Assembly: GCA_024638525.1 (NCBI GenBank)
Contig: JAHEKB010000158.1
Span: 1 to 5,879, forward strand
Length of the DNA stretch: 5,879 nt
DNA from: Bacteroidota bacterium
GTDB lineage: Bacteria; Bacteroidota; Bacteroidia; NS11-12g; UBA9320
Direction of reading: 5' to 3'
Under the pieces are notes generated by a model that did no database searches, had not been told where the DNA came from, and saw only the letters and a program-made list of their open reading frames with translations. Numbering within the stretch: the stretch's first letter is position 1; every line of letters starts with the position of its first letter. A program made the position numbers and the translations under genes. This document shows positions 1-5,860 of this stretch, piece by piece.

Positions 1-419
1 GCACTGCCGGACGCACTAATGCCAACGACAATATCTCCAGTATCACATTTATGCTCTTGTAGATCCTTCCATCCTTGATTCTTATCATCTTCAGCAAATT
101 CCACCGCTTTTCGAATGGCTGAATCTCCACCTGCTATTAATCCAACTACCCATCCGTGCGGAACTCCGAAAGTGGGGGGACATTCACTGGCATCCACTAT
201 ACCTAATCGACCCGACGTACCACTTCCAATGTAGAATAGTCTTCCCCCTTCTGACATCTTCTCATGGACCTGATCAATCACGCTAGCAATTTCTGTGGCA
301 CTACGCTTCACTGCTTCTGCTACTTTGGCATCCTCTTGATTGATTCCCAAAACCAATTCCAGACTATTCTTTTTTTCTAGATGGTCGTGTTCGGAACTTG
401 ATTCAGTTGTCCATTCCAT
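1..419 (-). CDS. murQ: N-acetylmuramic acid 6-phosphate etherase, 5' part (runs off left edge)
   Basis: MurQ cleaves the D-lactyl ether of MurNAc-6-phosphate to give GlcNAc-6-phosphate and D-lactate in the cytoplasm, a step in recycling peptidoglycan amino sugars. I translated the minus strand from ATG 419 and obtained 139 codons with no stop before the window edge, roughly half of the usual ~270-300 residues. The family hallmarks are clear: TTES near the N-terminus, the INQED segment (26-30), the SIS-domain phosphosugar loop GSGTSGRLG (65-73) and DASECPPTFGV (76-86). Glu79 and Glu110 match catalytic Glu83 and Glu114 of E. coli MurQ by position and context (DASEC; AVEFAED). The start lies 2 bases after the stop of the lamin-tail gene, so the two are probably co-transcribed, with any ribosome site inside that gene's end. 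No SD is visible, as is normal in Bacteroidota. The identification is very secure; only the C-terminal half is missing. Confidence 0.96.
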   Translation of the reverse strand, partial: MEWTTESSSEHDHLEKKNSLELVLGINQEDAKVAEAVKRSATEIASVIDQVHEKMSEGGRLFYIGSGTSGRLGIVDASECPPTFGVPHGWVVGLIAGGDSAIRKAVEFAEDDKNQGWKDLQEHKCDTGDIVVGISASGS

Positions 420-421
420 AC

Positions 422-2122
422 TTAGTGCGAAGCTACAGTAAATGCAATTTTCTTTCGATGAATTCTTCCACCGCTTCCATAACCTTCAAGGTATGCGATA
501 TATGGTCCAGATGGAAGAAGACCGTGCTCAGGGTCCAGAAGGTCCCACTTCAACACGCCTTCTGTCCCAATACGCAGATTGCTAAAAGGCTTGGCCCATA
601 AATGTCCATTGAGGTCAAAGATCATGACCGTTAAGACGGATCCCGCCTGTTCTAAGGAGTAGTGGAGCAACAATAGGTCTTGGAAGCCATCCCCGTTTGG
701 ACTGAGTTCTTGGTTTTGCAGCCAAAAATCAGAGCGAGTGACAGCCTGAATAAAATTTGAATTCTGAGCACCTGGGCTTGCATTGGCAACTGAAGCAGCG
801 GCAGAATGCCAATTGTTTTGATCATTCAGACCAGTGGGATTGATCTTCTCAAGACTTATACCTTCTGTATCTAATAACAGTTCGGTGTGAAAATCGGAAA
901 GATAGTTCAAGCTGTCGATTGTAAACCCATTATTCAACAATTTGATGTTTCCATCATCATTGTTCATTGCCGGGAGTTCCAGTCTAATGCTGTCAATGTC
1001 CAAGGGGCAGGGATAGGTTGCACATACAGAAGAAGGTGATTTGGACAATAGTATATATCGGTATGGCTTTATTGCTCTCCTGTCAATGCTGATCGCTGGA
1101 CTGGATTTCCAGCTTCCCGCTGTTTCTGAACTCAGCTTGTATTGGCTGAGATCAATTGCTCGGGAGCCAGGGTTATACAATTCAATAAAGTCAAAACCGT
1201 CGCGGTATGGGTCTGTCAGGATTTCATTGATAATAAGTTCATTTATACGGGCCATTGAATTCTTAAAAAAGTAATAGGAAAAACTGGTGTCAAGGGTATT
1301 TTCGCTCGTATCCATGGTGCGAATTTGGACGATGTACTCTCCTTGCTCAAGGTTATTCAATTGAAAAATCATTACACTGTCTTCTAACCATTGGGCTTCT
1401 CTTCCATCAAACTTTAGGTAGGTATTTTCCGGGATGACTTCTTCCTGGAAATCCAATTTAAACTTTCCAGAATCCAGTTGCTCAAAACTAATCAAGCTAG
1501 GATCTAATGTATCTTTAGGTGGCAGGCTAAAATGAACATAGTTCAGTAGGTGTTTGCCAAAGAAAGAGGAAGTGGATTGCCTGATCTCATATCTCAATTG
1601 AGTATACTCCCCTATCGCTGACTGCCACTTATGTAACATTGAATGGTTGCTGGTGTTCTCAGTTAAATGGAGGTAGCATATTCCCGAGCTATCTTGATCC
1701 AGGCGGAAGTTTATGATGCTGTTCTCTGTAAGATCATTTATTCCATCATATTCAAGAATACGACCATTGGTTTCCTTATAAATCTTAATGTCGTCATCCA
1801 CGCTTCCAATTTCAACATATAGGCTGTCGGTTGTGCCTAGTAGGATTAGGCGAACAAAATTGGCCGAGGATGTTTTGAAGCCGAGATCCAGTTTAAACTG
1901 AAAACTAAATGGGAGCAAAGGATCTAGGCTTGTGCTCAAGGAGAAAAGGTCATTTGGTATGGTAGAAGAAGAAATTAACGAACCTTCAGAAACCTGAAAC
2001 TTATCCCAATCGCCTTGCCATTTAGCCCTTGAATCATGTGCAGAATGGAAATCTTCCTTCAGCTGTGCAATGACGAACATAGGTGCGATAGAGCAGAGGA
2101 TTAAAACAAGAGATTTATACAC
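422..2122 (-). CDS. Secreted lamin-tail-domain (LTD) protein with C-terminal FlgD-Ig-like domain
   Basis: The 566-residue product is an exported protein of unknown specific role. Residues 1-19 form a signal peptide, with probable cleavage at VIA|Q, a junction common in Bacteroidota. Residues ~25-200 look like a beta-rich LamG/concanavalin-like region (inference from pattern only). About 205-285 could be an Ig-like linker. A lamin-tail domain follows at ~291-455, with the typical IINEILTDP start (297-305), DFIELYN (311-317) and ASPGAQNS end (448-455). The C-terminus (~470-566) resembles the FlgD-Ig-like domain, with SPNGDG (474-479), IFDLNG and SGPYIAYLEGYG. LTD plus SPNGDG tails are common on surface proteins of this phylum; I do not see a canonical type IX sorting domain. 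The start is GTG at 2122: an in-frame stop lies 12 bases upstream and the next ATG would remove the signal peptide. The gene directly precedes murQ. Confidence is high for the domains and low for function. Confidence 0.9.
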   Translation of the reverse strand: MYKSLVLILCSIAPMFVIAQLKEDFHSAHDSRAKWQGDWDKFQVSEGSLISSSTIPNDLFSLSTSLDPLLPFSFQFKLDLGFKTSSANFVRLILLGTTDSLYVEIGSVDDDIKIYKETNGRILEYDGINDLTENSIINFRLDQDSSGICYLHLTENTSNHSMLHKWQSAIGEYTQLRYEIRQSTSSFFGKHLLNYVHFSLPPKDTLDPSLISFEQLDSGKFKLDFQEEVIPENTYLKFDGREAQWLEDSVMIFQLNNLEQGEYIVQIRTMDTSENTLDTSFSYYFFKNSMARINELIINEILTDPYRDGFDFIELYNPGSRAIDLSQYKLSSETAGSWKSSPAISIDRRAIKPYRYILLSKSPSSVCATYPCPLDIDSIRLELPAMNNDDGNIKLLNNGFTIDSLNYLSDFHTELLLDTEGISLEKINPTGLNDQNNWHSAAASVANASPGAQNSNFIQAVTRSDFWLQNQELSPNGDGFQDLLLLHYSLEQAGSVLTVMIFDLNGHLWAKPFSNLRIGTEGVLKWDLLDPEHGLLPSGPYIAYLEGYGSGGRIHRKKIAFTVASH

Positions 2123-2136
2123 CTCGGCAATCTAAA

Positions 2137-2155
2137 ATACAGGAGAAACCTGTAT
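2137..2155. repeat. Perfect 7-bp inverted repeat upstream of the LTD gene
   Basis: ATACAGG (2137-2143) and CCTGTAT (2149-2155) are exact reverse complements separated by AGAAA. It lies 14 bases upstream of the GTG start of the LTD gene, and an 8-bp palindrome, TCAATTGA (2155-2162), adjoins it. It could be a 5'-leader hairpin or an operator for the divergent region. No regulator is identifiable and repeats this short can arise by chance. Confidence 0.35.
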
Positions 2156-2249
2156 CAATTGATGCAGTCGAGATTGATTGTAAGGGTAGATAAAATGGAT
2201 GGCCGTGAGAATGGTCGCAAATCTCCTTTCACTGGTCTAATTGCATCAT

Positions 2250-2276
2250 TTTGGTTCACTGGAAAAACTATCTTTG
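2250..2276 (+). promoter_or_regulatory. Candidate Bacteroidota-type promoter for the lemA operon
   Basis: TATCTTTG at 2269-2276 matches the Bacteroidota -7 consensus TAnnTTTG exactly and lies 21 bases upstream of the lemA ATG, implying a short leader. A TTTG at 2250-2253 could act as the -33 element, but the 15-base spacing is shorter than the usual ~17-23. The -7 box is the stronger part of this call. The divergent 2123-2297 region otherwise shows only the inverted repeat at 2137-2155, and I found no matching -7 box for the leftward LTD gene. Confidence 0.45.
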
Positions 2277-2297
2277 CTAGACTTGAATCAAAAACTC

Positions 2298-2876
2298 ATG
2301 AAAAAATTCTCAAAAATTCTCCTTTTTGCCATGGTTTTGCCGCTGTTTTCTTCTTGCGGTTATAATCGCATGGTTGAAAATAACGCAGAGGTTGAAAAAG
2401 CCTGGGCAAATGTTGAATCTCAGTACCAAAGAAGGGCAGACTTGATACCAAATTTGGTCAATACCGTCAAAGGTTATGCGGACTTTGAGCAAGAGACTCT
2501 TCAAAATGTTGTGGATGCAAGAGCCAGAGCAACACAAGTCAGCATAGATCCCACCAATATCACGCCCGAGCAACTGGCTGAATATCAAGCCGCACAATCA
2601 CAAGTGAGTGGAGCTCTTGGAAGGCTTCTGGCGGTGGTAGAGAACTATCCTGATCTCAAGGCCAACCAAAACTTCTTAGAATTACAAGCTCAGCTGGAGG
2701 GCACCGAGAATAGGATTAGCGTTGAGCGTATGAAGTTCAACGAAGCGGTGAAGAACCACAATGCCTACATCAAAAAGTTCCCGCAAGTCATTTATGCGGG
2801 CTGGTTCAATTTCAATGAAAAAAGCTCATTTAAAGCGCAAGAGGGTGCAGATCAAGTGCCTGAAGTTGAATTCTAA
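2298..2876 (+). CDS. lemA: LemA family lipoprotein
   Basis: The product is a 192-residue LemA-family protein, a helical envelope protein of unsettled biochemical role often encoded beside TPM-domain proteins. I chose ATG 2298: it gives MKKFSKILLF, a clean lipoprotein signal peptide ending LFSSC with lipidation at Cys20. The reading frame is open back to a TTG at 2241, but that would put 19 polar residues ahead of the signal. Family motifs follow: YQRRADLIPNLVNTVKGYA (43-61), the Ala/Arg-rich helix ARARATQ (74-80), ENYPDLKANQNFLELQ (115-130), EGTENRISVERM (134-145) and FNEAVKNHNAYIKKFP (147-162). Length is typical. Many LemA proteins have an N-terminal transmembrane helix; the Cys20 lipid anchor here suggests attachment to a periplasmic membrane face. 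There is no acidic residue at +2 or +3 after the Cys. The stop overlaps the next start by one base (TAATG). Recognition of the family is very secure. Confidence 0.95.
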   Translation: MKKFSKILLFAMVLPLFSSCGYNRMVENNAEVEKAWANVESQYQRRADLIPNLVNTVKGYADFEQETLQNVVDARARATQVSIDPTNITPEQLAEYQAAQSQVSGALGRLLAVVENYPDLKANQNFLELQAQLEGTENRISVERMKFNEAVKNHNAYIKKFPQVIYAGWFNFNEKSSFKAQEGADQVPEVEF

Positions 2877-3316
2877 TGCTTGGATTAAGCTGGCGCCCGT
2901 TCAATAGCGAAGAAGAGAAACAGATTATCCAGTGCATTCAATCTGCAGAACAAAGGACTTCTGGTGAAATCAAAGTCCATGTAGATAAATGGTGCAAGAC
3001 GGATCCTGTATACAAGGCCACGAATGTATTTCATCATTTGAAGATGAATGAGACCAAGGCCAGAAACGGTGTGCTGATTTATTTGGCTCTAAAAGAACAT
3101 CGCTTTGCAATTATTGGCGACGAGGGTATTAATGAGAAGGTTGCCGCGGACTTTTGGGAAAGCACACGCGATATCATGCAATCTCAGTTTGCCGAAGGGC
3201 AAGTTGTAGAAGGTTTGTGTAAAGGCATCACGCATGCAGCTGATCAATTATCTGAGTATTTCCCCCTACTTGACGATGACAGCAACGAATTAAGCGACGA
3301 TATTTCATATGGTTAG
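2876..3316 (+). CDS. Small soluble TPM-domain protein
   Basis: The 146-residue product is almost entirely one TPM domain (the domain of TLP18.3, Psb32 and MOLO-1; called TPM_phosphatase in Pfam). Visible landmarks are the N-terminal helix EEEKQIIQCIQSAEQRTSGE (12-31), the strand GEIKVHV (30-36), HHLKMNETKARNGVLIYLAL (53-72), FAIIGDEGIN (77-86) and the FW near 93. No signal peptide or membrane segment is visible, so it is probably cytoplasmic, or it meets its partners at the inner membrane face. An acidic tail (132-142, DDDSNELSDD) is present. The ATG overlaps the lemA stop by one base and its own end overlaps the next gene by 8 bases, consistent with translational coupling. Phosphatase activity is reported for the plant homologue but is not established for bacterial members, so I assign no reaction. 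The family call is secure. Confidence 0.9.
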   Translation: MLGLSWRPFNSEEEKQIIQCIQSAEQRTSGEIKVHVDKWCKTDPVYKATNVFHHLKMNETKARNGVLIYLALKEHRFAIIGDEGINEKVAADFWESTRDIMQSQFAEGQVVEGLCKGITHAADQLSEYFPLLDDDSNELSDDISYG

Positions 3317-4052
3317 ATTACTGGGTTCTATACTGTTGCTTGTTAGTCTCCTAGGTTTCGGCAAGGAACCGCCCCCAGCTCCCACTCAATACAGATGGGT
3401 CCAAGATGAGGTTGGTTTACTATCCGAAGAACAGGAAATGTACCTGTTGCGAAAACTCAAAGACTATTACGACAGCACATCCACGGAAATAGCCATCGTT
3501 ATTGAGAAGAGCCTTGAAGGGGATGATGTCTTTAGGTATTCTCAAGCGCTAGCTGAGAAATGGGGTATTGGCACCAAAGGCAAGGACAATGGTGTATTAA
3601 TTTATATAGCTTATGAAGACAATGACCCCAATAAGCGAAAGATAAGGATACATGTTGGTTACGGACTTGAAGGTGCAATTCCCGATGCCTATGCAGATCG
3701 AATCATACGACAAATCATGGCCCCTAAATTTAGGGAAAAGCGCTATGGTGAAGGCTTGAATGATGCCGTAGATACGATTATTGGGCTCGCTCGTGGAGAA
3801 TTTCAATTTGATAAGGCTAAGAATGGAAAAGGGATACCAATTTGGGTCATCATTCTAGTCGTTTTCATTTTGATTATTCTGTTCTCAAGAAACAATAATG
3901 GGGGTAAGACCTATAGGACACGGCGTTCTGCCACAGGCCCTATTTGGACCACCGGTGGATGGGGTGGTGGAGGTGGAAACATAGGTGGCGGTTTTGGAGG
4001 CGGCTTCGGCGGCGGTAGTTTTGGTGGAGGTGGAGCTGGTGGCAGTTGGTAG
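3309..4052 (+). CDS. YgcG-like TPM-domain membrane protein with Gly-rich tail
   Basis: This 247-residue exported TPM protein is the usual partner of LemA in Bacteroidota. An N-terminal signal (MVRLLGSILLLVSLLGF, 1-17) is followed by a short Pro-rich linker (20-25). The TPM domain spans ~28-165: VQDEVGLLS (31-39), STEIAIVI (58-65), WGIGTKGKDNGVLIYIA (85-101), IHVGYGLEGAIPD (114-126) and FREKRYGEGL (141-150). A transmembrane helix follows at ~176-192 (IPIWVIILVVFILIILF), then a basic stretch and a Gly-rich tail (~216-247) of GGGF/GGGS units ending GGSW. The N-terminal domain should therefore face the periplasm, with the Gly-rich tail in the cytoplasm. The ATG at 3309 lies inside the upstream gene, an 8-base overlap. 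One base separates its stop from the exonuclease start. The domain architecture is classic; the biochemical role is unknown. Confidence 0.93.
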   Translation: MVRLLGSILLLVSLLGFGKEPPPAPTQYRWVQDEVGLLSEEQEMYLLRKLKDYYDSTSTEIAIVIEKSLEGDDVFRYSQALAEKWGIGTKGKDNGVLIYIAYEDNDPNKRKIRIHVGYGLEGAIPDAYADRIIRQIMAPKFREKRYGEGLNDAVDTIIGLARGEFQFDKAKNGKGIPIWVIILVVFILIILFSRNNNGGKTYRTRRSATGPIWTTGGWGGGGGNIGGGFGGGFGGGSFGGGGAGGSW

Positions 4053-4053
4053 T

Positions 4054-4773
4054 ATGCAGGCAATAGGAAAATTAGAAAATATTTTATTTCTGGACATCGA
4101 AACGGTTGCTCAGAAGAAGAGCTATGATGAGCTAGATGATCAATGGAAGGTGCTATGGGATAAAAAGGCACAATTCATTGCCAGAACCGGTGAATCTCCA
4201 GAGGATATCTACGACAAGGCAGCTATATATGCTGAATTTGGAAAGGTAATTTGCATTTCTGTAGCCTTCGTGACTGCTAAAGGGGATGAATATCAATTGC
4301 GTGTTAAAAGCTTTTATGGAGATGATGAGTTGTTGATTCTTAATGAGTTTTGCGAATTATTGAACAATAATTTTAATCGGCATTATCACTATTTATGTGC
4401 TCATAACGGCAAGGAATTTGATTTTCCTTACCTGGGTCGAAGATTGCTCGCCAATCGCATAGAATTGCCCAAATTGTTGCAAATGGCCGGAAAGAAACCT
4501 TGGGAGGTTAAGCATTTGGATACTATGCAGCTGTGGAAGTTTGGAGATTATAAAAGCTATACTTCACTGGAATTGCTAGCCGCTGTCTTTGATATTCCAA
4601 CCCCTAAAGACGATTTAGACGGAAGTAAGATCTACAATGCATACTATAAAGAGCATGATCTTGAGCGAATTAGAAGGTATTGTCAAAAAGACGTAATCAC
4701 CTTGGCCAATCTGTATTTACGTATAAATAATCGGGAAGAAATCCTGGATGAACAGGTGCTTCTGGTAGATTGA
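4054..4773 (+). CDS. Predicted DEDDy 3'-5' exonuclease, PolB-like (DNA_pol_B_exo2 type)
   Basis: The 239-residue product is a stand-alone RNase H-fold 3'-5' exonuclease domain related to family B polymerase proofreading domains. The three motifs are intact: Exo I FLDIET with Asp14 and Glu16, Exo II AHNGKEFDFPYLGRR (116-130) with Asp123, and Exo III YCQKD (209-213) with Tyr209 and Asp213. HLDTMQLWKFGDYKSYTSLELLA (154-176) is typical of the predicted PolB-like exonuclease family. No signal peptide or membrane segment is present, so it should act in the cytoplasm on DNA (or RNA) 3' ends using two divalent metals. I chose ATG 4054, one base after the preceding stop. The frame is open upstream to 3985, but those codons are an out-of-frame reading of the Gly-rich tail. 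It is the last gene of the lemA/TPM operon; whether it serves the same process is unknown. Substrate is inferred only from family. Confidence 0.92.
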   Translation: MQAIGKLENILFLDIETVAQKKSYDELDDQWKVLWDKKAQFIARTGESPEDIYDKAAIYAEFGKVICISVAFVTAKGDEYQLRVKSFYGDDELLILNEFCELLNNNFNRHYHYLCAHNGKEFDFPYLGRRLLANRIELPKLLQMAGKKPWEVKHLDTMQLWKFGDYKSYTSLELLAAVFDIPTPKDDLDGSKIYNAYYKEHDLERIRRYCQKDVITLANLYLRINNREEILDEQVLLVD

Positions 4774-4784
4774 AGCAAAAAATA

Positions 4785-4807
4785 TGGGGACAGCTAGGCT
4801 GCCCCCA
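4785..4807. terminator. Compact hairpin after the exonuclease gene, possible terminator
   Basis: TGGGG (4785-4789) pairs with CCCCA (4803-4807), and CAGC (4791-4794) pairs with GCTG (4798-4801). This makes a 9-bp GC-rich stem with one A/C mismatch and a TAG loop, starting 12 bases after the stop at 4773. No T-tract follows on the plus strand. The A6 run at 4777-4782 would give a U-tract only for leftward transcription. It may be a factor-assisted or 3'-end-stabilising hairpin for the operon, or a weak bidirectional terminator. Confidence 0.45.
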
Positions 4808-4832
4808 ACAATAAACCTAACTAAACTAACTA

Positions 4833-4969
4833 TTAACCATGCTATAAAATAGCAAGCTTTCAAGGCAGTAAAAAATATGAAATACTATAGTTAATGTAGT
4901 AGTTACTAATGGTTAAGGCCACAAATATAAGCCATACATTTCATTTGGGCCTTATTAGTATGTTTTTTT
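4833..4969 (+). repeat. Nested inverted repeats ending in a T-run upstream of the PKD gene
   Basis: Three inverted repeats lie in the 244-base gap (4774-5017). TTAACCAT (4833-4840) is complementary to ATGGTTAA (4909-4916). TGCTAT (4840-4845) pairs with ATAGCA (4849-4854) around an AAA loop. TAAGGCC (4914-4920) pairs with GGCCTTA (4948-4954) and is followed after 8 bases by T7 (4963-4969). The first and third share bases 4914-4916 and cannot both form completely. The last could act as a weak terminator. Repeats of this length in an AT-rich gap can occur by chance. I see no gene in the gap. Confidence 0.3.
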
Positions 4970-5005
4970 GACAAGATCAATCAATAGGAAAGCGTTCGGA
5001 TATTG

Positions 5006-5013
5006 TAAATTTG
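5006..5013 (+). promoter_or_regulatory. Candidate -7 box of the PKD-protein gene
   Basis: TAAATTTG matches the Bacteroidota -7 consensus TAnnTTTG exactly and ends only 4 bases before the GTG at 5018. If used, transcription would begin at or very near the start codon, giving a leaderless or near-leaderless message. A TTTG at 4967-4970 is too far upstream (35 bases) to be a normal -33 element, so support rests on the -7 match alone. Confidence 0.35.
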
Positions 5014-5017
5014 CATT

Positions 5018-5860
5018 GTGTTGAGAATTGCCAAAACGCTATTTCTGGTATGGATTTCTTTGTTATCCATGGGCCAAGCGCCTTCCACCCAAAGTAGCAA
5101 TATCGTTTTTTCAAATACATATTGCAATAGAACAAATGTCGCATGGACCAACGGCAATGGCAATGGACGGATTGTTATAGCCAAGAAAGGCAGTCCAGTA
5201 ACAGCAACTCCTTCAGATAATACTTATTATATTCCAAGAGATACTTTTGGAAAGGCAGCTTCTGAAATTGCTACCGATGAATTCGTGGTATACAATGGCA
5301 GTAGTAATTCTGTGATTGTTTTCGGTTTGGAATCAAATACCGTATATCATTTCACAGTCTTTGAGTACAATGGTGCCGGTTCAGTTTTCAGTTACTTAAC
5401 ATCCAATGAACCTCAGGATTCAGTGCTCACAGAATGGATAGATGCAGACTTTAACATTGATACTCCACATCAGTGTATTAATGTGAATGCATTTGACTTT
5501 ATGGAAAACACGAGCCAGAGTGGAAGTGAAAGCATAAATTATTCTTGGAACTTTGATGATGGCACTACCTCCACTGCAAGTAATCCTTCGCATGTATACT
5601 CAACAGCAGGGATCTATGATGTAAGTCTTACAGCCACTACCACAGGTTGTTCACATACAGTAGTTAAGAAGGATACAGTAGTTCCTTTGCCCATACCGAG
5701 TTTTGTCTTAAATGTGGATTCGCCCAATAATGATCAAATTCAATGTTTCTATTATGCCAGTGGTGCGACCACTTCGATCGGTTCACCCACAGCCAGATCG
5801 ATCTGCACGCCGTCGTGCCGGCGCTCGAACGGCTGCTGCGCGATTTCCGTCCGACGGTAA
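5018..5860 (+). CDS. Secreted Fn3-like/PKD-domain surface protein, truncated by a chimeric junction
   Basis: The native part (residues 1 to ~244) is an exported Bacteroidota surface protein. Residues 1-20 form a signal peptide (IAKTLFLVWISLLSMGQA). Residues ~27-138 resemble a fibronectin-III-like module common in this phylum: NGNGRIVIAKKGSPVTATP (46-64), FVVYNGSSNSVIVFGL (89-104) and TVYHFTVFEYNG (108-119). A PKD domain follows at ~142-224, with YSWNFDDGT (175-183) and HVYSTAGIYDVSLTAT (192-207). From about residue 244 the frame enters a 62% GC segment and reads a Cys/Arg/Ser-rich tail to a TAA at 5858-5860; that tail is almost certainly not real protein. The true gene should continue with more PKD or Ig-like repeats. 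The start is GTG 5018 or TTG 5021: an in-frame TAA at 5006-5008 excludes anything farther upstream except rare codons. Its role is probably adhesion or surface-related; a type IX cargo is possible but the C-terminus is missing. Confidence 0.75.
   Translation: MLRIAKTLFLVWISLLSMGQAPSTQSSNIVFSNTYCNRTNVAWTNGNGNGRIVIAKKGSPVTATPSDNTYYIPRDTFGKAASEIATDEFVVYNGSSNSVIVFGLESNTVYHFTVFEYNGAGSVFSYLTSNEPQDSVLTEWIDADFNIDTPHQCINVNAFDFMENTSQSGSESINYSWNFDDGTTSTASNPSHVYSTAGIYDVSLTATTTGCSHTVVKKDTVVPLPIPSFVLNVDSPNNDQIQCFYYASGATTSIGSPTARSICTPSCRRSNGCCAISVRR
5748..5760. other. Probable chimeric junction between two genomes
   Basis: Base composition changes sharply here. Bases 5641-5760 are about 38% GC and bases 5761-5879 about 62%. 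At the same place the PKD reading frame loses its protein-like character and a different plus frame becomes strongly coding-like. Neither gene has a proper end or start at the join. No transposase, inverted repeat or target duplication is visible. An assembly or amplification chimera is the simplest explanation. Confidence 0.7.

Noticed and set aside
398..601. Plus-strand reading frame of 67 codons over the end of the LTD gene and the start of murQ
   Set aside because: It lies antisense to two well-supported genes and has no recognisable domain or promoter.
1041..1274. Plus-strand 77-codon frame with a hydrophobic N-terminus
   Set aside because: It is antisense to the lamin-tail domain; the hydrophobic run is a by-product of the opposite coding frame.
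2241..2297. Upstream TTG extension of LemA by 19 residues
   Set aside because: It would bury the lipoprotein signal behind polar residues and overlap the candidate -7 promoter box; ATG 2298 gives a normal signal peptide.
2159..2365. Plus-strand 68-codon frame overlapping the lemA start
   Set aside because: It overlaps the LemA signal peptide in another frame, has no homology signal, and contains the likely promoter region.
3958..4049. GGT/GGA/GGC repeats considered as a nucleotide-level tandem repeat or CRISPR-like array
   Set aside because: They are Gly codons of the YgcG-type tail, a known family property, with no spacer structure.
3985..4053. 23-residue Ala/Val-rich N-terminal extension of the exonuclease
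   Set aside because: It is an out-of-frame reading of the Gly-rich repeat of the upstream gene; the family core starts a few residues after ATG 4054.
3885..4171. Two minus-strand frames, one Thr/Ser/Ala-rich and one strongly Pro-rich
   Set aside because: Both are mirror readings of the repetitive Gly codons in the YgcG-like tail and the exonuclease start.
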